64,000 bases of DNA from Pomphorhynchus laevis (GCA_012934845.2 WNNJ02003859.1:1-64000), one strand, 5' to 3'. Positions 1-12,265 are shown, counted from the stretch's first letter. The notes: generated from the sequence alone by a model not told the origin. Made by a program: numbers and translations.

Positions 1-852
1 TTATTAATTATTTAATTAATTTAATTATTAAGATAATTTTATTATGAAATAATAAAATTATTTCATTATGTTTTAAAAAATCTCTTTTGGCAGTTTAACA
101 TTTTAATTACATGAAAATGATTTCCAGAGATATTTATCTATCTTGTGAATATTTTACTCGTTTAGCTTAATACTAATGCTAATTTCCAATAAAATTAATA
201 ATCTACTAAATGTGTATAAACGAAATTTATAGCTGAAATCTTATCGAAGTCATCTTATCACATCGAAGAATTGATGTATTTGCGCAGAAAATTGCGGGAT
301 TAACAACAACGGATAGTTAAGGATTTTAAATATGGAAAAGAAAATACTCAGAAAGGTCGAAAAAATTATTAAGTGTATAAACATAAAGCCAAATAGTTTA
401 AACATCATACATTAAATCAAATTTGTTTATGTTCTATTTAAACGAGCTTTCAATGATCTCCGGCGTAAGCGACACTCGATTTGAGGTAAGTGAATCGTTC
501 AATTGATTTTCAAAATTTCAGGACGCTGATGTCTTCACGTACGAAACTGCTAACTTTAACATTAATATATGCGTGTTTTATTATGCATGTTTTATTGACA
601 TAAGTGAAGTGTACTTTGAGTGTCTGAGAATTTAACAGGACTTGACAGTGCGACATTTCCGGAATGGTGGTTTTAACTTTTTCTGAATGTAAAGATATGA
701 TAAATCATAAATAATCTTAGAATGTTTCGTTTTGTTTCTGCTTTTCGATAAAATTTGCATAATATTCAATATGTATCAAATAATCATGATCAGTTTCAAA
801 TCATGTGTTCCGTATAATAATGATGATTCGAAGCGGAATCATTTCATAATAC
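1..852. other. AT-rich non-coding stretch, no gene seen
   Basis: AT-rich sequence on both strands with short low-complexity runs at the left edge. I find no conserved protein motif, RNA gene or long repeat. A missing last exon of the EF-hand gene (minus strand) could in principle lie here or beyond the window edge, but I could not recognise one. Confidence 0.4.
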
Positions 853-1775
853 TCACATTTGTCTTTTAAATACATAAAAAGAACTTATTCCTGCCGCAGA
901 TTTAAAGAATATTCGCTTCATTAGAGAAACAAGCCTGTCTGCTTTGAACATACTTGTTCTCATTGGATTGTCAATCAATGCAATGATATGTGCCACATAA
1001 ACAACATATGTACTATATTCCATATGAAGGACACTAGATTTTTTCAGGCTTCCCGTCAATAGGGCACAGCCTTTGATATAAAGCTTACGATTTTCTTTAG
1101 TTCGATTGATCATCGATACAAACACAAATAACTATTAGCTAAATGGTTGAGTAATTTACCACATTTAAATATGCAGTCTTTACCAAATAAGTATAGTTCC
1201 AAATATTCTCTAATGTTTTTTCAATTCGGTTAACAGTTCTATAGATTTTGAAATAGTCCTTTAACAACGGTACGATTTAGTAAATCCGTAGTTTCGTCCT
1301 TAATAACAGCAATGTATGCATTCGCGTTGAATATTGTGTGGATGTTGTGCTCTGAACATAAATATGAACATAAACTAGAACATAAATATGATGTTTCTTC
1401 AGGCAATCCATACTTGGAATTAATCCACCTTTATAAACGCTTGTCGATATACTCGAGACTGACAGGATAATTTACTTTCTCAATTGGAATGTTAGCTGCT
1501 CTTAGTGCTTTCAAAAATCATAGCAAACACTAGAGCGTTAATGTTTTGCCGTTTGCTCTTTAAACAAGTCTAGCATTCATGTTCTTGTAGAAGTCCTTAT
1601 CGGTTGTACCCGCTTGGTATTGATCACTATTCATGTGGTCAACATTTGTGTATTTTCTAGATGGGTCAACTGCCTTGATGCATAATGAATAAAACAATAT
1701 ATTTTTTGCAGCAGTATAATCAGCATCAAATTCTCTTACACGTTTATCCGCTGTTATTGTTGTCTGAGAGCTAAT
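853..1775 (-). pseudogene. Unrecognised decayed protein-coding stretch
   Basis: The minus strand from about 1775 down to 853 reads as protein-like over most of its length but is broken several times, so it is a relic. The best open piece is the last 90 codons (853-1125). The upstream end contains recognisably protein-like text such as REFDADYTAAKNI and RKYTNVDHMNSDQY. I do not recognise the family. It could be a decayed host gene, a mobile-element protein or a virus-derived fossil; I treat it as a fossil of unknown origin. No intron signals or neighbours help. Confidence 0.35.
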
Positions 1776-1799
1776 CTAAAAATAACTGATTACGATTGC

Positions 1800-2735
1800 G
1801 CGCATAAGACGACACTGTTCATTTTATTTTGAAATATCAACTTTCCTTACATTTGAAATTCGCGTTAAATCCCTACTTATTAATATAATCGTCAAAACAA
1901 AAAAACAGTTGAACATATAATGGAATAAATCGCGAAAATAGAAGAAAATTTGGCTGAATGGATATTATCCTATCGGAAATTCCGAGAGGAAAATTAGTAA
2001 AAGTCATCGCGAAAAGTTGAGGGACATTTTGATAATAAACAAAAATCAAAACAAATTTTTTAAATTGCTTATTCAAAGTTACTTAGCTTGTTTTAAATGT
2101 TTATACGAACGTAAATTTTTTCGAACTAGTTTTAATAACAGTAAATATAAAAAGAAAACAAGTATTATGCATGATCACATTTGAAGTATTTTAAAGCATT
2201 GTTTATATATACGATAATATTACCGAAGAATGCATTTCGCTATCAATATATATTTTAAGCGAAATTATATATTAATATCATAATATATTTAATTATATCA
2301 TAATTATATCATAATCAATTTCATCAATTATGATCGCATAAGATTGTAACGGGTTTTCAATATAATAATTTTCTTCTAAGATGGGTCTAAAAGATTTTTA
2401 CTCTAAGATGAGCCTAATAAAAATTTTCCTTTAAATTCCAAGTAATTTTCATATAAATCTTAGTCAAAAGTAATAAATAATATTTATTGTAGTAATATTT
2501 TCTTGACTTTATGATATATTTTTCATTATCTGACGAATAATTTATAGCTTAATGCAAGTACCCATTATACATTTAGTGAGATAATAAAATAAAAGCAATG
2601 AAATATGGATGACAATTATTAATTTTTTGATAAAAATAATAATAAAAATAATTTATAAATTTTATAAATTATAAATAAAATTAATTAATTTTATAATAAA
2701 GTTAAATTTATTATTTAAAAATATAAAATACCAAA
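1800..2735. other. AT-rich spacer before the satellite
   Basis: Very AT-rich, with short direct repeats (for example tcttctaagatg / tactctaagatg near 2370-2410) and ATAAT runs. No gene is seen. The short minus-strand open frame at 1873-2076 has no recognisable motif and an AT-driven composition. Confidence 0.5.
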
Positions 2736-5700
2736 GGTATCTTTGGAATTTAAATTCTTTTCCAAATTTCAATTTCAATAAATGATTACATTATCAAAGA
2801 TTTTAAATTACTTTTGTTGCAAATTTGATTAAAAAGTAAAGATATAAAATACTTATCAAAGGTATCTTTGGTATTTAAATTCTTTTCCGATTTTCAATTT
2901 AATTAAATAATTAGATTATCAAAGATTTTAATTAATTTTATAGCAAATTTAATTTAAAATTAAAGATATCAAATACTTATCAAAGGTATCTTTGGTATTT
3001 AAATTCTTTTCCGATTTTTAATTTTAATAAATGATTACATTATCAAAGATTTTAAATTACTTTTATTGCAAATTTGATTAAAAAGTAAAGATATAAAATA
3101 CTTATCAAAGGTATCTTTGGTATTTAAATTCTTTTCCGATTTTCAATTTAATTAAATAATTAGATTATCAAAGATTTTTAATTACTTTTATAGCAAATTT
3201 AATTTAAAATTAAAGATATCAAATACTTATCAAAGGTATCTTTGGTATTTAAATTCTTTTCCGATTTTCAATTTAATTAAATAATTAGATTATCGAAGAT
3301 TTTAAATTCCTTTTATATCAAATTTGATTAAAAATTAAAGATATCAAATACTTATCAAAGGTATCATTGATATTTAAATTCTTTTCCGATTTTCAATTTA
3401 ATTAAATAATTAGATTATCAAAGATTTTAAATTACTTTTATATTAAATTTGATTAAAAATTAAAGATATCAAATACTTATCAAAGGTATCATTGGTATTT
3501 GAATTCTTTTCCGATTTTCAATTTAATTAAATAATTAGATTATCAAAGATTTTAATTACTTTTATTGCAAATTTGATTAAAAAGTAAAGATATAAAATAC
3601 TTATCAAAGGTATCTTTGGTATTTAAATTCTTTTTCGATTTTCAATTTAATTCATTAATTAGATTATCAAAGATTTTTAATTACTTTTATAGCAAATTTA
3701 ATTTAAAATTAAAGATATCAAATACTTATCAAAGGTATCTTTGGTATTTAAATTCTTTTCCGATTTTCAATTTAATTAAATAATTAGATTATCAAAGATA
3801 TTAATTACTTTTATAGCAATTTAATTTAAAATAAAAGATATCAAATACTTATCAAAGGTATTATTGGTATTTAAATTATTTACCGATTTTCAATTTAATT
3901 AAATAATTAGTTTATCAGAGATTTTAATTAATTTTATAGCAAATTTTATTTAAAATTAAAGATATCAAATACTTATCAAAGGTATCATTGGTATTTAAAT
4001 TCTTTTCCTATTTTCAATTTTAATAAATGATTACATTATCAAAGATTTTAAATTACTTTTATTGCAAATTTGATTAAAAAGTAAAGATATAAAATACTTA
4101 TCAAAGGTATCTTTGGTATTTGAATTCTTTTCCGATTTTCAATTTAATTAAATAATTAGATTATCAAAGATTTTAATTAATTTTATAGCAAATTTAATTT
4201 AAAATTAAAGATATCAAATACTTATCAAAGGTATCTTTGGTATTTAAATTCTTTTTCGATTTTCAATTGAATTAATTAATTAGATTATCAAAGATTTTTA
4301 ATTAATTTTATAGCAAATTTAATTAAAAATTAAAGATATCAAATACTTATCAAAGGTATCATTGGTATTTAAATTCTTTTCCGATTCTCAATTTTAATAA
4401 ATGATTAAATTATCAAAGATTTTAAATTACTTTTATTGCAAATTTGATTAAAATTTAAAGATATCAAATACTTATCAAAGGTATCATTGGTATTTGAATT
4501 CTTTTCCGATTTTCAATTTAATTAATTAATTAGATTATCAAAGATTTTTAATTACTTTTATAGCAAATTTAATTTAAAATTAAAGATATCAAATACTTAT
4601 CAAAGGTATCTTTGGTATTTAAATTCTTTTCCGATTTTCAATTTAATTAAATAATTAGATTATCGAAGATTTTAAATTACTTTTATTGCAAATTTGATTT
4701 AAAATTAAAAATATCAAATACTTATCAAAGGTATCTTTGGTATTTAAATTCTTTTCCGATTTTCAATTTAATTAAATAATTAGTTTATCAAAGATTTTAA
4801 TTAATTTTATAGCAAATTTGATTAAAAATTAAAGATATCAAATACTTATCAAAGGGATCTTTGATATTTAAATTCTTATCCGATGTTCTATTTCAATAAA
4901 TGATCAGATTATCAAAGATTTTTAATTACTTTTATAGCAAATTTAATTTAAAATAAAAGATATCAAATACTTATCAAAGGTATTATTGGTATTTAAATTC
5001 TTTTCCGATTTTCAATTTAGTTAAATAATTAGATTATCGAAGATTTTAAATTACTTTTATTGCAAATTTGATTAAAAATTAAAGATATCAAATACTTATC
5101 AAAGGTATCATTGGTATTTGAATTCTTTTCCGATTTTCAATTTAATTAATTAATTAGATTATCAAAGATTTTTAATTACTTTTATAGCAAATTTAATTTA
5201 AAATTAAAGATATCAAATACTTATCAAAGGTATCTTTGGTATTTAAATTCTTTTCCGATTTTCAATTTAATTAAATAATTAGATTATCAAAGATATTAAA
5301 TTACTTTTATTGCAAATTTGATTAAAAATTAAAGATATCAAATACTTATCAAAGGTATCATTGGTATTTGAATTCTTTTCCGATTTTCAATTTAATTAAA
5401 TAATTAGATTATCAAAGATTTTAATTAATTTTATAGCAAATTTAATTTAAAATTAAGATATCAAATACTTATCAAAGGTATCTTTGGTATTTAAATTCTT
5501 TTCCGATTTTTAATTTCAATAAATGATTACATTATCGAAGATTTTAAATTACTTTTATTGCAAATTTGATTAAAAAGTAAAGATATAAAATACTTATCAA
5601 AGGTATCTTTGGTATTTAAATTCTTTTTCGATTTTCAATTTAATTAATTAATTAGATTATCAAAGATTTTTAATTACTTTTATAGCAAATTTAATTTAAA

Positions 5701-6295
5701 ATTAAAGATATCAAATACTTATCAAAGGTATCTTTGGTATTTAAATTCTTTTCCGATTTTCAATTTAATTAAATAATTAGATTATCAAAGATATTAATTA
5801 CTTTTATAGCAATTTAATTTAAAATAAAAGATATCAAATACTTATCAAAGGTATTATTGGTATTTAAATTATTTACCGATTTTCAATTTAATTAAATAAT
5901 TAGTTTATCAGAGATTTTAATTAATTTTATAGCAAATTTTATTTAAAATTAAAGATATCAAATACTTATCAAAGGTATCATTGGTATTTAAATTCTTTTC
6001 CTATTTTCAATTTTAATAAATGATTACATTATCAAAGATTTTAAATTACTTTTATTGCAAATTTGATTAAAAAGTAAAGATATAAAATACTTATCAAAGG
6101 TATCTTTGGTATTTAAATTCTTTTCCGATTTTCAATTTAATTAAATAATTAGATTATCAAAGATTTTTAATTACTTTTATAGCAAATTTGATTAAAAATT
6201 AACGATACCAAATACTCATCAAAGGGATCTTTGGTATTTAAATTCTTATCCGATGTTCTATTTCAATAAATGATCAGATTATCAAAGATTTCTAT
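2735..6295. repeat. Satellite array, 124-125 bp monomer, about 28 copies
   Basis: The phrase acttatcaaaggtatc recurs every 124-125 bp (for example at 2851, 2975, 3100 and 3225) with few interruptions, giving about 28 monomers. Each monomer carries a palindromic core (caaaggtatctttgg), a ttccgattttcaattt block and an attatcaaagatttt block. Variants (tattattgg, atcattgg, gggatct) are not random: the rare run with 'atttaccgatttt' occurs at about 3859 and again at about 5852, an offset of 1993 bp or 16 monomers. The array therefore expanded partly by segmental duplication of a block. It lies just downstream of an exon of the EF-hand gene, so it is probably intronic. No coding potential. Confidence 0.95.
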
Positions 6296-6381
6296 AATGT
6301 TGATCAAATACTTGATAAGCGATTACACTTCAAAAACCGTCTTTTTTTTATAAAATGCTTAGCTTTGAATCAACAACTTAC

Positions 6382-9300
6382 ACTCTGAATGCTGTCGAGC
6401 TCGAATGGATCAATAACTCCGTTTTTATTAGTGTCAGAAAGGCAAAATAACCAGTCAAATTTCTGTTTAAAATTCTTTGCCGACATAGCATCAACAGCAA
6501 GCATAAATTCCAAAAAGTCTACCAAATCAAAACAATGATATAAATTATTAAATTAAATTATTTTGAATAAAACTACTAACTTATGTAAAATAACATGGAA
6601 TTTTGTATTATGATAACGAAGTTTCATTAAATAATCGAAATATAACGACTGATCCATATAATTAATTATAAATTAAATATAATTGGATCGGGCTTTATAA
6701 TTAAAACCATTTTAAACCTTTTAAGTCATTATTTTCTTAAAATATCTAAATTATTTTATAGATAATAATCTTTTTAATAACTCGGATAAGTCGAATTATC
6801 AAAAAACTTTACATTTACACAAGTGGGATAATAAAATTAAACAAAAAAAACAATTCTAATTAAATTATTGTATTTTATATTATATTTTGATATTGATTAA
6901 ATGCTGATGAATTTAATGTGAACGAATAAATTTTAAAATTAGTTTGGATAAAGACTAAGATCTTCGCTTAGATGTACATCTCAAAAATATAATTTTTTAA
7001 GTTTACGATGCTTTCTCAATTTTATTTTATATTTAATTGATAATATTTAATGAATAAATAATTATATTTAATTAATTATATATAATTAAAATTCAAAATT
7101 ATTGTATTTATGTATAATAACACAATATATTAGAGCATTTACATCGGGTCATTCCATATTAAATTATTTTTTAATGATGTCCAATTTATTGTAATTTTAT
7201 CTCAGATAACCTCTCAAGTATATCGTTATTTATCGTTTCTATTAATGTTTTTCTATTAATGTTTTTCTATTAATGTTTTTCTATTAATGCTATTAATGTT
7301 TTAATGTTTATCATTTCTATTAATGTTTTACTTACTCAAAGCAGTAACTAACCCGAGGCAAGAAATATTTTCCAAAACGCTGAGATCAACATAATGACAT
7401 CAGGAATGCGTGTACTTGGGTCTGCCATTGCTGATATTGTCTACACTGACAAATTTGTGAAGTCGAAAGTCAAAAAATGGAAGATGCTGATAAGCAGACT
7501 AATCGAGATTGCAAAGGATGAACCCCAGATAGCAAATGCCGCGTTTACGCAATCATTACAATTTAAATGGGATTTCCTCAGACGTTCATGTCTAACAACT
7601 AAAGATGCCTACGACGAACTGTTACTTTACATTAAACAGCATTTTATACCAGCCATTATTGGGATCGAACTAAATGTAGTAAGGTAGTCAGTTTGTTTCT
7701 TGCCTTTGAATGAAGGTGAACTTGGCATCAATGGTCCCTCCGCTAGTCCCGAATTGAATTAAGAGCGTTTCAGAAGACTAAGCAAACAATTACTAGTTGT
7801 CTTTATAGGGGAAGAACTTCGACCATGCCGAAGAGATATAATAAATCTTTTTAAGAATGAGAAGGCACAAATCAATACCAGAATAAGACAGCAAGTACTG
7901 AACAAAAGTGACCTCATCGCCGCACGTCTGTGTCTTGCGAAAGTTAAATTTGCATCATCTTGGTGTCTTGCAAACTTCTACGTGCGAATAACCTTAACCT
8001 AAGCAAGGTTGATTTTCGCTATGCCTTGGCAGCACGCTACGGCTGAAATCCTTCATTTGCCCCACACAAATATCAATGCGGAGAAGTAACAGCATAACTC
8101 ATATTCTTTCCTGTCAGACAGGTTGGATGCTAACAATCAGGCATAACATTCTAAGGGACCGTGTTGCAAAAGAATTGTTCAATGTGTGCTCTGTTGTGGC
8201 AATCGAGCCAGTACTTCAGCCACTTGATGAAAATATAATTTTTGAGAGATCATCAACACCAATAGATCGAGATGCCAGGCTGGACGTGGAATGCCGTGGA
8301 TTGTTTGAAAGCATGGTGGAGCGGTCAATGTTGGACTTTTGCTCATTTTATCACCTAGCCTCGTCAAATGCTTCCAACAACACCACCCATTTCCAATATC
8401 ACGAGAGGCGAAAGCGGGCCAAGTACAAACAGAGTGTGCCGGTGTGAAAGAGCATCATTCATACTTTTGTCATCGCAGGAAACGGCACTATTGGACCGGT
8501 GGCGGGCTTAACGATCAAAATAATTGCGTCATTAAGTGCGGGCAGGGGATTACATACTTATAGTGATCTGATGAAAAATAACGTTCGCAAATAAGCATCG
8601 TTATGGCCAAGTATGCATCAATGTACATCCGGGCCGCACAATCAATGAGGGGCCATCCTACTAGCGTTGGTACTGGACAAACGGCGTACCCTGAGTTTTA
8701 TTAATTGAAATTTATCCCAGTCAAAATTTGGTGATATTGACTATTTTTCTTGTGCTGTAAATAAAATGCTCTCCCTCTAAAAAATATGTTTTAAGATTAT
8801 AAATTATTATTCAAGTATTTCTTGATAATCGAATAATAAATAATCGCTTATGTTTATTACACTGAAAAGAATTCACTGCATTGCATTGACTTTGAAAAGC
8901 AAGTTACGTCATGCAATTAGCATATAGTGAATTCTTTCTGATTTAATCTATATATAGTATGTTTTTAATGTGTATACATTGTATGTGCTGCAACTGATGA
9001 GGCTTCTCTCAGCCGTAACGGCATTCATTTTTGAAGTGTAGAAACATGAAATTCTCTGTGTATAGAGAGAAGCAAATATGTTTAATAGACAGTCCTGGTT
9101 GAATCAAGCCTCTAATTTATTTATTGATCCTCTGAGGATCCGAAGCAGCAATGCTATTTCCTTTGTAATTTATTTTATAATTACTGCAAAATAATGAAAT
9201 TAACCAAGCTTAATTAGCTTGGTTAATTAACTAACCAAGATAATAATTTCATTATTTTTTCAGTGATTATTGAATATATTTACGTATGAATCGGAGTAGA

Positions 9301-12265
9301 ATATGGATCTCAATCAGCAGTTAATTCAGATTCCTGAAGCAATTTATTAATATATATTACAAAGGAAATAGCACTTTTTCCCGGGATCCTCAGAGAACCA
9401 ATAAATAAGAGATTTGATTAAACCAGGACTGTCTATTACACCTACATGCTTCACTCTTTAAGAGAGAAGCAGCTTCTCTCCACTGTTTCTCTCGTAACAG
9501 TCTTGCATGCTTTTACACTGCACAACTGCGTACCGTTTCGGCTTTGAGAAGCTTCATCTGCTGCAGCGCATACAATGCGTACACATGAAAAACATACTAT
9601 ATATAGATTAAAGCAGAAAGAATTCACTGTATGCTAATTGCATACGGAGCTTGCGCTTTCGAAGTCAATGCAATGCAGTGAATTATATTCAGTGTAATAG
9701 ACTTCAGCAGGATTATTTAAAGACCAGTATAATAAATTACAAAGTAAATACCACCGATGACTGGGATCGTCAGAGGGTCAATAAATAAATTAGAGGCTTG
9801 AGTCAACCATGACTGTCTACTAAACATATCTGACTCTCTCTATACATCGATAATTTCATATTTCTACATTGCAATACGGTGTACCATATCAACTTTGAAA
9901 CACCTCATCAGTTGCAGCACATACAATGCATACACATTAAAAACATACTATATATAGATTAAATCAGAAAGAATTCACTATATGCTAATTGCATGACGTA
10001 ACTTGCTTTTCAAAGTCAATGCAATGCAGTGAATTCTTTTCAGTGTAATAAACATAAGCGATTATTTATTATTCGATTATCAAGAAATACTTGAATAATA
10101 ATTTATAATCTTAAAACATTAATAGAAAGATAAATATTAAATACTTGAAAGGCTATCTGGGATAAAATTACAATAAATTGGACATCATTAAAAATAATTT
10201 AATATGGAATGACCTGGTGTTAATGATCAAATTAAGCTGTCATGGAGCGTCGGACAAAAGTATATTTAGCATTTTTAGCTGATCCGTTAAACATAAAGAG
10301 AAAATTATGATCGACGGTTGTTACAAATATTATACAATATTGACGAGATCCTTAGTAGAATACATTTGAATATTTGTATTTGTGTTTTGCATTTACGCCG
10401 GTAAACAAAGCAAAGATTTGAAACTTTTCGCCCTTTACCGTGCTTTTTTTAATTGTAATCAGGTTTTATTTTCAGAAATATTAGTTGTATTTCCTTTGTA
10501 TAAGTACTTTTAAGCAACATAACAAAAGCGTGATCTATAAAAACGAAGGATGTTTGAAATTTTAAAAAATCACATACTTAAATATCCGTCTTTGTCTTTG
10601 TCAAGTGTAACAAATGCTTTTTTAGTAAAAGAACGTATTCGACCTTTTGGGTAAAATCGCCTGTACAATGATTCAAATTTCTCAAAACTCATCCAACCAT
10701 TTGGGCATCGTCGCTAAAATTAAACATGCATTTTAGACATCAGAATTAACATTAATTTACTTTTAAAAACACAAGCATATAAGTAAATTTTTATATATTC
10801 TAAATATAAAATATAAATTTAAATAAATTCTTAAGAATACATAAAAACAAATCGGATAAATTAGTCTTATACATATGTATATATAACATTATATAAATCG
10901 ATTATACATAATTAATGTATTAATGAGATTAAGATATAAATTTATAAAATAAATAGTTTTAGTATCTTCAATTATTTCAACAATTGTTTGATAAATTGAA
11001 TTTTATATTAATTTTATATTAATTAATCATTGAATTAACTTATTTTAAATTGGATTATTAAAAATAAGATTCTAGTTGCTTATCAAATGTTTAAAATATA
11101 TTTGAATATTCCTTTTTGTAGTCAGCATTATTCAAGGTCACGAATTTACATGTTTTTACCTTCGTTAAAAATTATTTGTTGTACTCAGAGTTATTTAGCT
11201 AATTCACACGTTTTTACATAAAAATTGCTGTAGAAATTATAAAATCACTCATCACATTTTCAGATATTATCATCTTATTACACAAAAATGAGGCCTGGTA
11301 TCATAATCTTCAAAATACAGATAACACAAAGTTAAAAGTAAACAGTGGAATTCTTTAACAGAAAATCCTAAAATAAATTTTCAATTTCAAAGTGCTACTA
11401 GCCCTGCAATTACTTTTGCTTTACATTTCAGAATGTAATTGAATACTTGTTTCGAGAAGCTTAATTTCGTCGTATTCACTAGTATTCCATTACACAGGAT
11501 GTTACACGGTGTGTACTTGATATTCATTTTTCAGAAATATTTGATTGTGAAATAATTATCTCGAAATAAGGTTTGCAGTAAGATGCCACACAGTAACTGA
11601 TTGATTTTTATTATATTTAGCATAAAATACGTAGATTCAAGTACCTGATTTGTTCTATTGACATGTTATTATTGACCTGTGGACTTTGTTTTCCCGGTAA
11701 TACAACCTCTGTCAGAAATACTAAAACTATGTATTAAGCCAAACTATGTATTGGCTTAAGACTTGATATACAATGCTACTATTTAACCAACAAATAATAA
11801 AGATCATTCGTTAGTGACTAACAATTTAATATTTTACTTTTAAATGAATCAAACACAAGTCATTGGTATAGTAATCATACACCGTTTCATCTTAAACATA
11901 TTTAATTATTATATAATTACGTATTTATTTTATAATTTTATATCTATTAATCATTTAATAATTGTGCCATTAATAAATTAAATAATTGTTATTAAGTAGT
12001 TAAATTGTTACAATTAAATAAAGTTCCATTATTTAACTTGTTTTACAATCACAATAACAAAACAAAATTTAGCTTTACTTACTGAAAATGTGTTTAAATA
12101 TTGATCTATTTCCTTCCTATTAAATCGTGTATTAGCTTCTAGCGTTTGAATGTCTTGGTCACTGATATATGTTAATTGCTTTTGCTTATTGTTTTTGACT
12201 AGCGGATAAATATTTCGAGCAACACCATTGAAAACGAAAAACAAACTCGGAAATATAAATGTCAT
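6382..12265 (-). CDS. Neuronal calcium sensor-like EF-hand protein (partial, 3 exons)
   Basis: Three minus-strand exons join in frame. Exon a ends at 12083 (TTTTCA|gtaagt) and encodes an N-terminal helix with LEANTRFNRKEIDQYLNTFS. Exon b is 10713-10578 (tttag|CGACGA ... TTTAA|gtatgt, 45 codons plus 1 base). Exon c is 6518-6382 (ggtag|ACTTTT ... CAGAGT|gtaagt, 45 codons). The joined protein has the cryptic first EF-hand typical of the family (RRCPNGWMSFEKFE) and two canonical calcium loops, DKDKDGYLNFLE (built across the b/c junction) and DTNKNGVIDPFE. That order matches NCS-1/recoverin/neurocalcin proteins, which bind Ca2+ and act on membrane signalling partners. EF4 and the C-terminus are not found and should lie downstream of 6382. 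The N-terminus is uncertain: ATG at 12265 follows an in-frame stop, or exon a begins at an acceptor. Introns are 1369 bp and 4059 bp. Confidence 0.8.
7394..8705 (+). mobile_element. Decayed retroelement C-terminal region (RT thumb plus nuclease-like domain)
   Basis: The reading resembles the C-terminal half of a retroelement polyprotein I recall from cnidarian and other animal genomes. First comes a block starting GMRVLGSAIA and continuing through the helical region after the RT fingers/palm. Then come IRHNILRDRVAKEL, IEPVLQPLDE and RLDVECRGLFES, which look like a PD-(D/E)XK-type nuclease core, followed by YHERRKRAKYKQ. A further conserved tail ends near 8705. The RT catalytic part is absent. 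The copy is broken in several places and I treat it as a fossil. Its class is not certain: I cannot assign it to LINE, DIRS or Penelope from the sequence alone. Confidence 0.6.
8989..9030 (+). ncRNA. Decayed hammerhead ribozyme, foldback unit A
   Basis: Stem I strand TGCAA (8989-8993), the invariant CTGATGA (8994-9000), stem II GGCTTCTCTCAGCC (9001-9014), then GTAA where the core needs GAAA, then CGGC. The stem III and cleavage-site side is degraded. Homology to units B and C identifies it. It is probably inactive because of the core change. Confidence 0.7.
9515..9568 (-). ncRNA. Decayed hammerhead ribozyme, foldback unit B
   Basis: On the minus strand: CAGATGA (9560-9554; one change from CTGATGA), AGCTTCTCAAAGCC as stem II (9553-9540), an intact GAAA (9539-9536), then CGGTA. 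Stem III is shortened compared with unit C. It is probably inactive, but it preserves the GAAA half of the core that A and C have lost. Confidence 0.7.
9870..9916 (-). ncRNA. Decayed type I hammerhead ribozyme, foldback unit C
   Basis: On the minus strand: TGCAA (9916-9912) pairs with TTGCA (9874-9870) as a 5 bp stem I. CTGATGA is intact (9911-9905). The stem II region is 9904-9891, with GATA in the GAAA position. Stem III is TGGTACACCG (9886-9877), followed by TA, giving a GUA cleavage site directly before stem I. The topology is that of a type I hammerhead. The core change and weak stem II suggest loss of activity. Confidence 0.75.

Larger units (their letters stand above)
8785..10120. repeat. 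Foldback array: three about 390 bp units, one inverted to two
   Basis: Unit A (8785-about 9177) is inverted relative to unit C (about 9728-10120), and the outer 200 bp are nearly perfect complements. Unit B (about 9352-9720) lies between them in the same orientation as C. Shared landmarks are gttttaagattataaatt at the outer edge, the actatatatagatt block, a hammerhead core, gacagtcctggtt, and gatcctctgag followed by attacaaaggaaat. The centre (9190-9260) is itself an inverted repeat around aagcttaattagcttgg. Inverted or tandem hammerhead-bearing terminal repeats are a known feature of Penelope-like elements, so a Penelope or retrozyme origin is plausible. Confidence 0.85.
7147..10214. mobile_element. 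Composite element with about 80 bp terminal inverted repeats
   Basis: The left end (7147-7225, beginning ggtcattccatattaaat) is repeated inverted at 10130-10214 with only scattered differences over about 80 bp. Between the arms lie a 14 bp tandem repeat (tttctattaatgtt, about 7234-7330), a decayed retroelement coding region (7394-8705) and a 1.3 kb foldback array (8785-10120). The whole unit lies inside the 4059 bp intron of the EF-hand gene. I see no convincing target-site duplication. The inverted ends suggest a DNA transposon or foldback element that captured or was invaded by a retroelement. Its own transposase is not visible. Confidence 0.75.

Noticed and set aside
2735-6295. Regularly spaced repeats as a possible CRISPR array
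   Set aside because: The 124-125 bp units abut with no unique spacers and the DNA is eukaryotic; it is a satellite.
8179-8367. Minus-strand open frame inside the retroelement fragment
   Set aside because: Antisense shadow of the plus-strand coding relic, with no motif.
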